From the NCBI RefSeq assembly GCF_019925205.1, contig NC_083564.1, forward strand, positions 2,733,491 through 2,797,490: a stretch of DNA of 64,000 nucleotides, written 5' to 3'. Shown one piece after another: positions 1 to 12,300 of the stretch. The translations under genes were made by a program, and so were the position numbers. The notes beneath the pieces are model-generated. The model did no database searches. It worked only from the letters and a program-made list of their open reading frames with translations, and was not told the DNA's origin. The stretch's first letter is position 1; every line of letters starts with the position of its first letter. This DNA comes from Metopolophium dirhodum (taxonomy: Eukaryota > Arthropoda > Insecta > Hemiptera > Aphididae).

Positions 1-1082
1 TTGACAAATTCCTGCGGACACCCTTGCCTGCTAGGATCACATGTCCGGTTGATACATTCTGGTATCGGCGTAGCTATATCTATATCAGCTGTCGATTAAG
101 CCTAATAAAGAATATTTTTTATTAATATTAATGGAAAGTGGAGGAAAACGGTATCTCGTTTTTGGAGGAAAATGGCTACGGCCCCTAAAATAGGTCAAAC
201 TGTCCACGGTTTTATTTTTTTCTAGGTGACCGTACAATGTGTCCTACAACCGGACAATGTGTCTATATAAATAAGGAACTTACTGAATCACCGGCGTGTG
301 ACTGCATTGTGTAGATATCCAGACATTTACATATAATTTCCGACCTTCGCAAACATGCATGGCGTGGTGTCATCGAAGATTTCTTGAAACCAAGTCCTGA
401 GGATATCCAGTAGATTAAAGGTATTAAGACTTAAGTTTATAAATATATCATTATCGACTATCGTATGCAATAAAAATGTTACTTTATACTATGTAAATCA
501 AATATTTAAATTATTAGCCTGTTAAATTTTTAATTTACTTAGTTTTTTTAATTCTATTATCAAATGTTATATGGTTTTGTTAAATTCTGCATATAATGCC
601 ATGCGAATAAATAATTTATTTATTGATTGTTATAGAGTCTATGGGTAAGATTTCTGACTGAGGAGTATGTAATGTTCATATTAGTAATTTCATAGATGCA
701 GCCACAGCTACTGTAGGTAGGTCGTGGCGAGGTTGGTAGATTGGGTGGGTCGGTTGTGCTTACTTCATGTGATACGGGTAAGCGGAAACCTTAGACCGGA
801 AGGATGTTAGCCGTTTACACCCCAGCTTTTTTCCGTCAAAAACGAAAAAGGTACGATTTCAGTATCCACCAAAGTCCAAAGGACGTTTCCTCTGAAAAAT
901 AGTTTGGTAACAAATGATTTTAATTTTTAGGCAATAATACGTACTAAGTGGCGTAAGGTCGGGGGAGGGGGGTTAAACCCCTTTGGTGGAAACAGGAATC
1001 GTATTATTTTTATTTCTGGTGGAAAAGCGTTGTTCATAATCATGGAAATCAATCAACCGTTTTTTTGTAGAAAAAATATGCC
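1..1082. other. AT-rich intergenic, no gene seen
   Basis: No supported coding region, RNA gene or complete transposon was recognised here. The stretch is AT-rich with a few moderately GC-rich islands (around 720-840 and 950-1000). By analogy with the two intact paralogs it may contain the decayed 3' end of the pseudogene that follows on the minus strand, but I could not align the conserved 3' block convincingly. Confidence 0.5.
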
Positions 1083-1330
1083 ATGCCCACTTGGACTACT
1101 CGCAATGGCGCATACCTACTTGTATGTGGTCGGTGGCCTGAGTATGGGCTTACATACTTACATGCTAGCAGCTTGTCCTCACCTCTGGATAACCTGTCAT
1201 CCGGTCGACAGCTTTCATCACGACTTTACCCCGACTCGGGTTTAGCTGTAGTCGATGCTGTCGTCACTCGTCAAAGCCGCTTGTCCACAGAAGTTGAGAC
1301 ACAGTCGCCGTCTTAAGTCGCCACTGTCGG
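1083..1330 (-). pseudogene. Decayed ILRPPTTY-family gene copy
   Basis: Read on the minus strand, about 1083-1155 translates as KPILRPPTTYK, a stop codon, then V.AI.SSPSG. This matches the C-terminal block of the two intact paralogs at 7.5 and 20.9 kb (VKTILRPPTTY..VIGMSGLP). The in-frame stop, the loss of the conserved GMSGLP and no readable upstream frame make it a pseudogene. The boundary near 1330 is a guess: coding similarity fades beyond about 1160. It lies in the same orientation as both intact copies and has promoter-like remnants about 0.5 kb upstream, so it looks like a third tandem duplicate rather than a retrocopy. Confidence 0.7.
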
Positions 1331-1591
1331 TTTTGGACATCGCCAGCGGGCTTCAGAACACGTAAGGAGAGTCGTGCCATCGCGGTCGTTATTTCTTTTT
1401 GATTTTACACCACTGCGTCGACCGGGACGATCTAACGTCGTTTTGTTGTTGTGCTTTTTGTTATTAATACTAAAATAATTATCTAAATGGGATATTAATG
1501 ATACTATAATGGGATGTCGACGTAGATCTATTGCTTTTTTTCATAGGGGATACGTTATGTACACGATCCGTGAACGGCTGCTGCACAAGTG

Positions 1592-1675
1592 CGACTGATC
1601 ACCTACACCTGCAAACTTTTGCGGCTTTTACAGTATTACAATATATATTTATGGAGAGTCCACGTGAACCACGAC
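1592..1675 (-). promoter_or_regulatory. Promoter remnant of the decayed copy
   Basis: TCCACGTGAACCACGAC at 1659-1675 is identical over 17 bases to 8495-8511 in front of the intact gene at 7510-8100. On the minus strand a TATAAATA-like box (about 1644-1651) and a TCAGTCG initiator-like site (1592-1598) follow. The distance from the 17-mer to TCAGTCG is 67 bases here and 61 at the intact gene. The collinear order supports an ancestral promoter duplicated with the gene. Confidence 0.6.
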
Positions 1676-1699
1676 AAACACAATTTACTAAATTAAAGT

Positions 1700-2305
1700 T
1701 TATTTAGAATCCAATTTAGACAATTTTTTGTTGAAACTTGAAATTAATAGTATGGTTAGTTCTAATAAATATTTTTATATCGAACGGCATTGCATTAAAA
1801 AAAGTGGGACAGACAATGAATTTATTTTGCCTATACCTTTTTTTGGATAATTTACTGTAATATGTAATAGCATAATATTATTATGTTCTGTTGCGTTTCG
1901 GATATATATTAATATTATTATTGATCAATAATTGTTTAATTGAAAATATGATTGCAATTCATTCATAGATTAAATTAATAGGGACTGTACACCAAATTAT
2001 TTAGAATTTATATTAGGTATATTAAATATTGTCTGTCGGTACATATACTCACACAAACGTAAACGCGATAAATCTTTTTATGGCATTTCAGCTTCAAACT
2101 ACATATGATATTATATTTTAAACCACAGATTGCATAAAATTTTAAATTGAAATTGAAATTTATCCATTCCTATAATTATACTCTTGGCGTAGTGTATTTA
2201 TTCAGTATATCTAGTTCTTATAAAATTGTAAATTTACGATCGCCTAGTACTTTATCTTTATGTCCATCTTTTGTGACAGATCCACCGGCCAAAGGGACCC
2301 TCCTG
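1700..2305. other. AT-rich intergenic, nothing recognised
   Basis: Low-complexity AT-rich sequence. No coding frame, RNA or complete repeat element could be supported. Confidence 0.5.
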
Positions 2306-2315
2306 TCTCCTGACG

Positions 2316-3483
2316 GACTGCACCCGTGTCGCCGAAAATGAACCTTTCCCGTGCCGTCCAGATACCCGTTTCGACCAAAGCCATTTTAGTCGTTTTCAAA
2401 TTAAGTTGGCATGATTTTTGAATAATATAATATATCATTGTTTTTTACAAAAGTGTTTGTAAAAAGTCATCGCAATAGTTTTTACAAAATACATATTTAA
2501 TTATACATTATTACAGTTATAATACAAATGACCAATTGATATTGTCTACTAAAAACTATTTTAAAATAATAGGTATTTGAGTTTCATGTATCATTATCTA
2601 ACACAATATATTTTATTATACTAGACTATTATATAAGATTCATAGTTGTCGCGATCACTTACTATCTTCCGATAACATTTATATACAAGATTTAATGACT
2701 GAATGTCCAACTGACGAAAAATTAGTCAAGTATTGCGATTATTTAGTGGACAACTATATTTCTGAGGACATGTGTTTTTAGTCCAACATTATGGGCATGT
2801 AATTCGGCGAGCATACAGCTCACAACAAATTCGTGTGAATCGTTTCACTCGTATTTCAGTAAAATCTTTTATTCTAACTCTCCATCAATCATAAGCTGGT
2901 TAAGTATTGTACGCAATGACATCCAGACAAAAACGAATATCAATATTAATAGCGTTGGAATTCCCAAAAAAACAAAAGACAAAACAACGAAGGAAAGACA
3001 AGAATACAACGAAAAACGTATACTTTTATAGTTTTATATAGATCTGGCAAAGTTGCTAGGTATGAGTTTGAAAAATGCATGTTTAGAAATTTTAAAAAAT
3101 AATAATTTTTGTAAATGTATTTTGTGATAACTTTACATAATTCTAGTAAAAACAAATATTATATTATATTATGCTTTTAATGTTTTTTTTTAAAAAATTG
3201 TTTTTAGTAGACGATCATTTTTATTATAACTTTTAACTGTAAAAATGTATAATTGAATATGTATTTTTTAAAACTTTTGCGATAACCTTTTGTAAAAATG
3301 TTATTAAAAAATAATATAGTGTAAATTGTGTAATGCTTTTTTTGAAAATTTAATAATAATATATATTTTATATTATTTAAAAATCATTGTCAATTTAATT
3401 TGAAAATGACTAAAATGGCTTTGATCGAAACGGGTATCTGGGCGAAACGGGAAAAGTTGATTTTGGGTGAAACGGGCCGCGCC
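2316..3483. mobile_element. Mutator-like non-autonomous element with long terminal inverted repeats
   Basis: The arms 2316-2405 and about 3391-3483 are imperfect inverted repeats of roughly 90 bases built around iterated GAAACGGG motifs (for example CGAAACGGGTATCTGG in the right arm). The element is flanked by an exact 10-base direct repeat, TCTCCTGACG, at 2306-2315 and 3484-3493. Long TIRs with a 9-11 bp target duplication are typical of Mutator-like elements. The about 1 kb interior is AT-rich and has no transposase frame, so it is non-autonomous. The superfamily call is inferred from TIR and duplication length only. Confidence 0.65.
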
Positions 3484-3493
3484 TCTCCTGACG

Positions 3494-5220
3494 TTCTAAA
3501 TCGGAATCCACACCCACCTTAAGTTATATATATATATATCATAGGTACCTAATCTATAATAATGTAAAAAAAAAACCCGTCATTGGACGTTGACATCGTG
3601 GCAATGAACCATAACGATAAAAGTGAGGAATACTTCGTTTGCTCTTATAAATTAATGACATCCCCGTAATTTTTAAGTATTTTATTTATTTTATGTTTAT
3701 ATTTTCATTTATATTTAATTTTTTGTTAAAATAATATAGTTTTTTTTTACATAGAGGACAAATATCGATACGTTGGCTTTGCGTGTCAAAAGTACAAAGA
3801 AAATATTGCTGAAATTAATTACTCAATGATCCTAGCTTTGTTTAATTTTTTGTTAATCTGTACGTACCTATTATAATCAATAGAATAAGTGGAATGACGA
3901 TGTCAATATTATTTATATTTCATTAAATTTACTAGTAATTTTTTTTTTCAAGAATCTCAAAAAGAAAACTTTTTCAAGTCAGCAGCAGCAGCCGCACTAG
4001 TGTTCTTGGGCCAACTTCTTGCGTGACAGTACAGAACCGTTGCACACGTAGATACACGTGAAATATCAACACGTGATCTTGACGGAAAGTAACAATATAG
4101 GTACCTAACAATGTAAAACGGATAATGCATTTATATAACACGTCACCTGTAGGTTATTGCATATCTACGTACGACTAGAGTTATAATTAGGGCTGAGAAA
4201 TGAATGCCCTCAAAAATCTCAAAAATTGCAAAAATGTTTTAAAAAATTTGTTCAAAAGTTTATTACTTATAATTTCAAAAATTGTGATTTTTTCAGAACA
4301 CGCTATGATAAAAGTATTGTAATTGTTTCTTTGATTATTTCGGGCCTTCATGGATATGAAAATAGTGGTCGACGACTTTGTACATAGCACATCTACTACG
4401 TATTCGATACTATATCCGACCACATTCTACTTCTACCAATATACTTGTTTTTATTACAACAATACACATTTTCTACAATTATTTACATTAATAAATTTTA
4501 AAAATAAACTATGAAAATGGTTCTAAGAACTAGAAAAATGTTCTAAAAATCAAATTGCAAAAAAACGACAAATACAAATAACAATATCATTGTTGGTCAA
4601 CAAACAAGGAATCCCTAACACACTTATATAAAAAGTACACCATGTTTTAGAATACCAGAAAAATATTACGTTGCATCAAAATCTAAGCCAAAGTTATAAA
4701 AATAGAGATTTTTGATCACTTACAACCGGCCAAAGGTGTTTTATATAGTATATATATATATGAATTAAAAATGTCTCAAAACAACGAATAGTTCTCATCA
4801 ACGTTTGCTAAATCGTGGGGAACATTATCCACCACCTTTATGAATTTAACACCCACTTTTCAAGACTCAAAATGTTTCCATACCATTCTATACGATTGCT
4901 TTTTACAAATGATTGAATGTTTGACCTATTATACCTCTACCGTAAGATTATTATGACTAACTGGAAATTTGTATATGCATTCTGCGGAATATATGTTATG
5001 TTTATAAATCACTAAAATATACACAGTTAAAATCGTAAAAAAGTATAAGTGTAATATCATTTATACGAATAAATCTGAGCTCTACTTATGAATAATAATT
5101 ACTAATCCGGTTTAACATTAATATTCAGAAATTACCGAACTACATTATAATAAACGTATTGGTTATAACGGAAATCTGATTAGGTGATTGAACGAACAAC
5201 ATAATAATAGTATTATTATA
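3494..5220. other. AT-rich intergenic, nothing recognised
   Basis: Short open frames here have no domain, no codon signal and no splice context. No element boundaries were found. Confidence 0.5.
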
Positions 5221-5224
5221 ATAT

Positions 5225-5435
5225 TGTGGCTTGGCGCGGTCCGACTGCGGAAACGCTATGAGTGTACGTATCTGCCGGTGTTGCTAGCTCCCGGATGGGT
5301 GACCACCCGGGATTTCCTTAGCAATAAATCCTTACCACACATACAAACGTGTTTCAACCAACCATTCCCCCCACCTACAAACAAAAACAGCTAATAGCCA
5401 TAGTTGCCAGGCTTAAGTTCAATGAAAAAAAAAAT
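5225..5435 (+). repeat. SINE with 5S rRNA-like head
   Basis: The head contains GGATGGGTGACCACCCGGGA (about 5293-5312). This closely resembles the 3' internal control region (C box) of 5S rRNA genes, whose core GGATGGGTGACC is identical. The 3' part, from the ACGTGTTTCAACCAACC region through CATAGTTGCCAGGCTTAA and a poly-A run near 5424, is shared with the tRNA-headed SINE at 41.1 kb. The 5' half of 5S rRNA is not recognisable, so this is not a functional 5S gene. Confidence 0.6.
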
Positions 5436-5925
5436 AATAATAATATTATTATTATGTTTACACTCCGAGGGCATATAATTATATTATATTATATTCTGAA
5501 TTGTTTTCAAATTACTATACTATTATCATCATGCAACGTCCGACAATGATACGGTTTAAAAAGAAAAAAATATTAATCATCACAAAGTATAAAATGACGT
5601 TGAAATCACCCTAGAATTAATTTATATAAATGAATATTTCGTAAACATTACCAATTGTCTATGATGTATATTCAAAGATGATATCCTCTAAATCACCACG
5701 AGAAATAAAAACCAACGTCTAATTTATGGAATATAATATTATATTATGTATAATAATTTATCATATTGTAATTTATAACGATCAGTTTTTATCCTCAAGT
5801 ACCTACCTGGCTACCTATGAACCAATGGATAGGATTACCGTGCACGTGGACTAAAATTATAAATAAACCAAGAACAGATTAAGGACCTAATTTCAAAAAA
5901 TTTTAAACAGTAATTTTACATCATA
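5436..5925. other. AT-rich intergenic
   Basis: No gene or element recognised. It precedes, on the plus strand, the putative 3' end of the minus-strand gene at 7510-8100. Confidence 0.4.
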
Positions 5926-5927
5926 GT

Positions 5928-6120
5928 ATTTATTTTTATTGTTACATTTCTATCGACATCTACTTAGTTCATACGAAACACATTAAAATCACACGATAAT
6001 TGAGAAGCATAGTAATTGTTACATGGAAGTTATAATATGTTATATTATATACTATATAGGGTATAGATTAATAATAATGTTTCATATATTTCAGTATTAT
6101 AAATCTCTCTTATATTTTTA
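5928..6120 (-). promoter_or_regulatory. Conserved 3' non-coding block of the ILRPPTTY gene
   Basis: Three short segments occur in the same order downstream of both intact paralogs: 5928-5949 with 20368-20389 (21 of 22 identical, containing AATAAA on the minus strand), 6020-6032 with 20459-20471 (12 of 13), and 6089-6113 with 20481-20505 (23 of 25). I infer a shared 3' UTR end with its polyadenylation signal. That would give this gene a 3' UTR of about 1.5 kb and its paralog about 0.6 kb. Confidence 0.5.
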
Positions 6121-7509
6121 ATATTAATTATTATTTTTACTTCAAACTGTGCTATTTAAAATATAGTCACATTAAAAATGTTTAAATGTATGTATAAAAT
6201 GGAAATATAATCTTACCAAGAAAATCGTCTAAGCCTAATACATAATAATATTATAATATCGTATAATACACTACATTTAAAATAAGATACGACTACGAGG
6301 GTCAAAAAATATTTAAGTACCTATAGCGTACACTATTCTAAAATTACTATAATTATCACAAGTAAAATATCATCTTTAGTTAAACCTTTTTACGACAAAA
6401 TTAACAAAATAGTTTTTCAAAATAATATTTAAAATGTATCCTTTCGTAATGTAACCATAATATAAATGGTAAAAGTGATTTAAATTCGTAGACCGTTTTG
6501 AAATATTTGTTTTAATCCACAGCTGTAATAGCTGCCCATTTGAATATACGCGTAGGCCAGAAAATCTCTACGAATCAAAAAACACTTTTGGTCTAAAAAC
6601 ATGCGGGGACGTTTTGTTGATTGTTATAGGTTCGGTTAGATGATATTAAAATAAATAATATAAGTTAAATAAATATATCGTACTAGTGTACGACCTATAG
6701 ATAGAACATAAACCTATATTATATACCTAATTCTAATATATCGGGGCATGCATGGATTCCGCCGATTTTGTATCGAGTCTGCCGAGCCTCAAAAATGTTA
6801 TGAGATACAATATAAATATTTAAAACTCTAATGTCCGTATGCATATGACTATGCGTACGGGCATAAGTGTTTGTATAGTCGGTATGTTATATCATGTTTA
6901 ATATTAAACCGTGAGGTACCTTTTTTCAATTAAACATTTTAAAATCAAGCACATTGGCATTCGTCACATTATAAATTAATATTATTGGAAAACAAGAAAA
7001 TGTATAATAGTAAAACATAATTAATAATAATTGTCAACTAATTATTAGCTCCTATCCGGACATTGGCCGGTTTCGACTGGTTTACATAAGACTCGGCGGA
7101 ATCGATTTAAGTCGATAATATTATTATATACCTTTTGTGTTTCAAAACAGGATGTAACGGCGGAACGGATACGAATGCGCCCAATATTTATGTAATAATT
7201 CCTGCGTGTGTGGCTGTAGTTGTTGCAGTGGCGTGTTGCAGTAGGAGCAGACCGCTTTTGCGACCAACGACGTGGATGACGTCACGAAATTTTCAAATGA
7301 TACCAGGGAAAGAACGGCACTCGACGTCCGGTGACCACGGTCGTGACGGACTCGATCGTGGAGGCGATGGTCGCAGAGGCGGTGGCTGTGGAGGCGGTCG
7401 GAAAACGCGACGACCGGAGTTGGTCGTCATGGTCATGTGTGCAGTGGTTGTCGATAAGGTTCCAAATGTGCAGTGGGTACGGCGATAGAACGGTGGCGGC
7501 AAATCGGGT

Positions 7510-8100
7510 TCACATCATGGTGGTTTTAGGATAGACGGCGACCTTGGTCGGGAGCCCGGACATGCCGATGACGTACTTGTAAGTGGTCGGCGGCCGGAGA
7601 ATGGTCTTGACGACCCTCTTCTTGTTGCGGCCCTTGCGCTCGCTCCCGACCACCCGGTCGAGTACGGTGCGTAACGATATGTACCACTTACGTTTGTTGC
7701 CGCCACCACCACCGTCGCTTCCACTGCCGTCGCTGCTGCTGCCGCCACTGCTGCTGCCGCCACTGTTGCTGCCACCACTGCGGGTCGTCGACGATTTCTC
7801 GCCGTCACCACTGTAGCAGCCCTCGTCGGCGCTGCCAGAGGACGAAGAACCATTGGCGCCTGTGCTGCTGATGCCGTCCTCTGACCAACTCTCGCAATCG
7901 TCGTCAATGTCACTACCACCGTTTCCACTTGAGCTCGAGTCACCGCCGCCATTTCCACTGTTGCTGTTATTGTTGCTGCCGCCGCCGCCGCCGCCACCGC
8001 CGCCGCCGTCTTCATACATCACCATGCTGCGGAACGCATACGAAATGCAATCGCGCTGTTGCTCCATCTGTTCGGTGGTTTGGACGTCGTTGTTCGGCAT
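7510..8100 (-). CDS. Lineage-specific small protein, ILRPPTTY family, Gly/Ser-expanded
   Basis: A single-exon frame of 196 codons starts MPNNDVQTTEQMEQQ. The start is supported by the paralog at 20948-21277, which begins MPCHEVAPTVMQQ with the same spacing. Residues 32-42 are nearly all Gly, and residues about 43-125 are Gly/Ser/Asn-rich with an acidic island (DIDDDCESWSEDG). A basic segment (KRKWYISLRTVLDRVV) follows, and the conserved C-terminus is VKTILRPPTTY..VIGMSGLP.KVA.YP. No signal peptide or membrane segment is visible. The coding region is much more GC-rich than its surroundings. An upstream TATA box, initiator and CACGTG element are present. The function is unknown; I do not recognise a characterised family. 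The two other copies in the window argue that it is a real gene family. Confidence 0.8.
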   Translation of the reverse strand: MPNNDVQTTEQMEQQRDCISYAFRSMVMYEDGGGGGGGGGGSNNNSNSGNGGGDSSSSGNGGSDIDDDCESWSEDGISSTGANGSSSSGSADEGCYSGDGEKSSTTRSGGSNSGGSSSGGSSSDGSGSDGGGGGNKRKWYISLRTVLDRVVGSERKGRNKKRVVKTILRPPTTYKYVIGMSGLPTKVAVYPKTTMM

Positions 8101-8252
8101 GACGTGTTTGGTGCAGGTGCAGGCACAAGCGCAGTCAAAGTGTTGGTCTGCTAAATCGGTTACGATCGGAAACGGAACGGACGGATTTCGGTGAGTGACA
8201 GTAATAATTACGAGTGATATAATTATAATTATTATCAGATATACACCCTGAG

Positions 8253-8297
<45 letters not shown>

Positions 8298-8299
8298 TT
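8253..8299. repeat. Heptamer tandem repeat in the putative 5' UTR
   Basis: Six perfect copies of GGTTTTC (GAAAACC on the gene strand) run from 8253 to 8294, followed by a partial copy. They lie between the predicted transcription start near 8437 and the ATG at 8100, so they should be in the 5' leader. Confidence 0.85.
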
Positions 8300-8433
8300 A
8301 CTACTGCAGCGCACGGCTATGTGTGTATAATAATATTACGGTAGTGATATGATTATACGGTATTACAATGATATGCCGGTATAAAATATTATATCGTATA
8401 TCGCTGCAGATACGAGTACCGGATACGAGTGAA

Positions 8434-8511
8434 CGACTGAACGGCCGTATCGCCTCGCACGCAGTCTTTATACGGACGTGAAAAGCCGTGTGGTTCCACG
8501 TGAACCACGAC
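8434..8511 (-). promoter_or_regulatory. Core promoter: CACGTG element, TATA box, initiator
   Basis: On the minus strand in order: a 17-base element containing CACGTG (8495-8511, with GTGGTT/AACCAC arms flanking it), TATAAAG (8466-8472), and a TCAGTCG initiator-like site (8434-8440) whose A falls about 34 bases after the TATA start. The start codon is about 340 bases downstream. A TATAAAG box also precedes the paralog (21515-21521), and the 17-mer is identical at the decayed copy. Confidence 0.65.
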
Positions 8512-8699
8512 CCACACGTGACGAGCACCGAAACGCGGCAGCGCAGTCGCGACGCTCGGCGACGCTGCGGCGTGTCGCAGGGCCGCGCGTTGCTGAGACG
8601 CTGAGCATACATTCACGTCACCGTACACGTGACGCATGCTGCAAGACGGTCGCGGGGTGCCGGCGACTCGCGTGTGCTGTAATTATTATTGTATTTTAT

Positions 8700-9188
8700 C
8701 GTTTTAACATTATATAAACCGTCGCCCACCAATGCTTATGCCGTGCACGTGTGCGTTACCGACTCGTTGCATGCGACTCGACGATGACGATGAATGGTAA
8801 TGTACCGGATATAAGACGGTACATGTATTATGTTGTCGTACATAATATAATGTATTATGTGGTACCCACTGTGCAAAATCGTGGCATTCTGTACCTATAC
8901 CATACCTACCTGAGTTCCCAGGGAATTTCGTGATATGCCGGGTGGTGTTTTTGCGCAACACACGAGTGCCTCTAATTATTGTTGTAATTATTAAGGCTGT
9001 GAATTAAGTGCATTTAAAATACCTATCAACAAATATAATATAACATTCACTAAAATCCTTGAAAATATATTTCAATCTACAAAACTGCAGTAAGTATAGC
9101 GTGCACACTATAAATCCTGAAAAATTCCTTTCAAAAATTAAAATATAAAACGTAAAGAAATCTGTATTAAGAAGGAAACGAGTTGGGA
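8700..9188. other. Intergenic, nothing recognised
   Basis: Upstream flank of the ILRPPTTY gene. It changes from GC-rich to AT-rich near 8700 and has no supported feature. Confidence 0.5.
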
Positions 9189-9189
9189 A

Positions 9190-9304
9190 CATAGACGTAG
9201 AATGGGGGGCTAAATATAGCTCTCCTGGAATTTTGTTTAGGTCCCCTTCATGTACATTTTTAGGCTATAGCCCCTCTATATAAATTTATTACGTTACGCC
9301 TATG
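9190..9304. mobile_element. Short hAT-like MITE (CATAGRCGTA ends)
   Basis: The ends CATAGACGTA and TACGCCTATG are inverted, and the interior repeats GGGGGGCTA / TAGCCCCTC. The flanks GTTGGGAA (9182-9189) and GTCGAGAA (9305-9312) agree at 6 of 8 positions, so the insertion is old or the call approximate. The termini resemble the better-supported element at 63268-63401. Confidence 0.4.
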
Positions 9305-9312
9305 GTCGAGAA

Positions 9313-12300
9313 AGCTCACTAAACTTTCCTAAACGCTTTCTGAAACTACTCAGAATTTTTGATTTTGACGTCCCAAAATACCAACTAGATTCACTTTTCT
9401 ATCAGAAAAGGTGCTGATCTCGAAAATCGGAGCATTTTTAATATCCAAAATGCTGACAGGCAGAAAAAAAAAGAACATCATTGTAAAATCAATACATTCT
9501 TTCGATCCGCTCAGAATCTAAAATGAGTTTAACCCGAAATTAAAATAAATTATGACAACCATTTTGTGACACACCTAGGATAACTTTAACGAATCGAGAC
9601 GCATTCAGGCTATACGTCAAAAATAGATGATCCACTAAGGTGATAGGTACCTGATTCTAGATGCACTTGTAACATTAGAAAACAAGGGTCGTATTCAGAC
9701 ACACACAGAAAACTCCATTTTTTCATATTGACAGTAATATTATAAATTATTGATGTTTTTATAAAGAAATTAATGTGAATTATAATCATATTTTTTATTA
9801 ATCTGATAATTTATTTATAATATACAGCGGCGTACCTAGGAGTTTTTGGGTGTTAACCCCCCCCCCCCTCCTCATAATCCTGGATACACCACTGATAATA
9901 AAATAAATTATATTCACCAAAGAAAACATTCTTACATAATAATTTATTATATTATAGCAGAGTTAGTGCAAATAAATTATATCGCAGTTCGTGTTTAGTT
10001 TCCTAGTTAAGTTTATTGACATTCTGATAATTTAGGTATAATACTATAATGTATTATGTATATAGATTATAGGCATATAGGTGATATCTGTTACCTGTTT
10101 TTGATTCACCACAGTGACGTAGCCAAGTGGGGCTAAGGGGGCTATATCCCCCCTATTGACTGTTTCTCTATTGGACTCCCCTAATATCACGCCGTCCAGT
10201 CCTGTATACTTGTACCCCCCCCCCCCCATATTACCTAATGTATAAATTTATTACAGATTGTATGTATTCTTGTTTTCTAATAAAAAAAAAATTAAATCTT
10301 TCAACATCGAACTAAACCATATAGGGTATAAATGTTTTTTTAGTACAATGACTATAAATAATTTCATAAATAATGTCATAGAACACATTAACCGCGTCGT
10401 TTGCAAATTATGAAACACGCAATCCCAATTAATAGTAGCTAATGATGATCTAATAATATTATAATCACAGATTAAATAATCATACCTATATAGTTTCATT
10501 AAAATACAAAGGTTGAATATTAAAATATATTTGAAATTTAATTAGTAAAGCAGGATGATACAAATAATTTATTGGAACCAATGCATACAGTACACATTCA
10601 ATTTCACCTTTTACGCATTTAATAAAATTAAGTCTAAAATTGAATTGTTAAATGAACATTAGTGTGTGTAATTCATAGCAACTGGATATGTACGTCTGTA
10701 ATTTTACCTACACGCATGCACAAGTCACCAAATATTACTTTATCAAATTACAAACATTTTTTTTTTAAATACTGCCAATGACTTCAATCACCACGCTCAG
10801 TAGGATTTTCCGATTTAAATTTTGAAAGCAGATTTGAATTCTCCTCTAAATTGTCTATGATTTAACTGTCACACATTTTTCATATTCTATATCAATGTAT
10901 TTAAATTTGAATTATGTATATGATCTATTTTTACTCTTTTTGTTAGTAAATTTCTAAGTAAAAAAAAATAAAAATCAGAAAAAAAAATTACTAATACATA
11001 GATAATTTAGTGAAAAATTGAAATCAGCTTTCAAAATTAATATCAGAACATTAAATTGGGCGTAGTGATTGAAGTCGTGAGTTATGTTTTCGACCGAAAA
11101 TGAATCACGCTCCAGCCCCCTTAAAATCAAATTGATTGTAGTTTAAATTATACACATAACAATTATTTGAGATATACTCTAACTAACAAATTTACAATAG
11201 TTATTTTATTTTGTTTTATATCAATTAATTAAAATATTAAAAATTCAAAAGGTAAACTGTGTTTACAAAAAAAAGTATATGCATATTATATAAGGGGCCA
11301 TTAGTATACTGAGGGCCTCTAAAATTATGATTTTCCCGGGCTGTTTTTTTCTCCCAGTCCGTCACTGCTATGAACCGTACCTTAAAACCGTATAATTAGG
11401 TGGAATGTAAGCGTCAATTAAAAGTATAGAAGAATCAAAAGACAATTTTACAAAGAGTTGTTCAATATTATTATTCTGGACAGTTACACGACAACAATAA
11501 TATTTGATTTAACAGCAATTATAATACCACCTCCTCTAGTAACGATTTTGAAAACACTGTTGTTGTCTGTCACAACGAAATATGATATAATTAGGAAGAA
11601 GACCAATTTCACAGTCATATACCTCATGGCTTAACCTGGCAATTTCCGATAGTACAATAATAATGCCATCATTATTATCATGATTGCTAAAGCAATACTA
11701 AGAGAAATAACGTCCAATTTAGTATTTAGACTACGGATTTATAACGTTTGTTATACTTTCTTAAATAATATGTTCTTCTTAATTATAAATTCCCTATACA
11801 TAAAAAATTTAAAATTTAGTACAGAGTAATTCCATATAGTATGTGATATATTAATATTGGAGCCATAATAAATAAAAAAATGTTTATAGCTATATAATTT
11901 ATTGCATAATTTATTAAAAACAGGCCCCCAGCGAATGGTTTCGTTACTCGTTACCTTTACCGCGCTCCCGAGGTACTATATAACTGCTGCGAAATGCCAC
12001 AAGTGGTATCTCCTTATCTTATTTATATCGCGTCTCCCACATCTAATCTCGAGTACATATCATTATATCTACACTAGAAAAGACATTACCACGCCAATGA
12101 TGACTAGTAACTACTACCGGTCTACTGATAATAGTATAATTATAAATTATCATAATAATTTGGTAAAAGATAAAAAAAATTAAATTTTTTAAGTAAGGGG
12201 CGCCAGAAATGTTGGTATACGCAGCTTCCCACCCACACTTTGCCCATTATTTCTTGTATATTACATATTATTGTAATTTATTTGATACCTACGAATATTA

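Noticed and set aside
5225..5320. A functional 5S rRNA gene
   Set aside because: Only the C-box region resembles 5S; the 5' half is missing and the sequence continues into a SINE tail.
7135..7488. 117-codon plus-strand frame
   Set aside because: GC-rich composition artefact in the putative 3' UTR of the minus-strand gene; no domain or conserved start.
7515..8015. Long overlapping Ala/Thr-rich frame on the same strand
   Set aside because: It is the shifted frame of the Gly/Ser-rich gene; only the annotated frame has the block conserved in the paralog.
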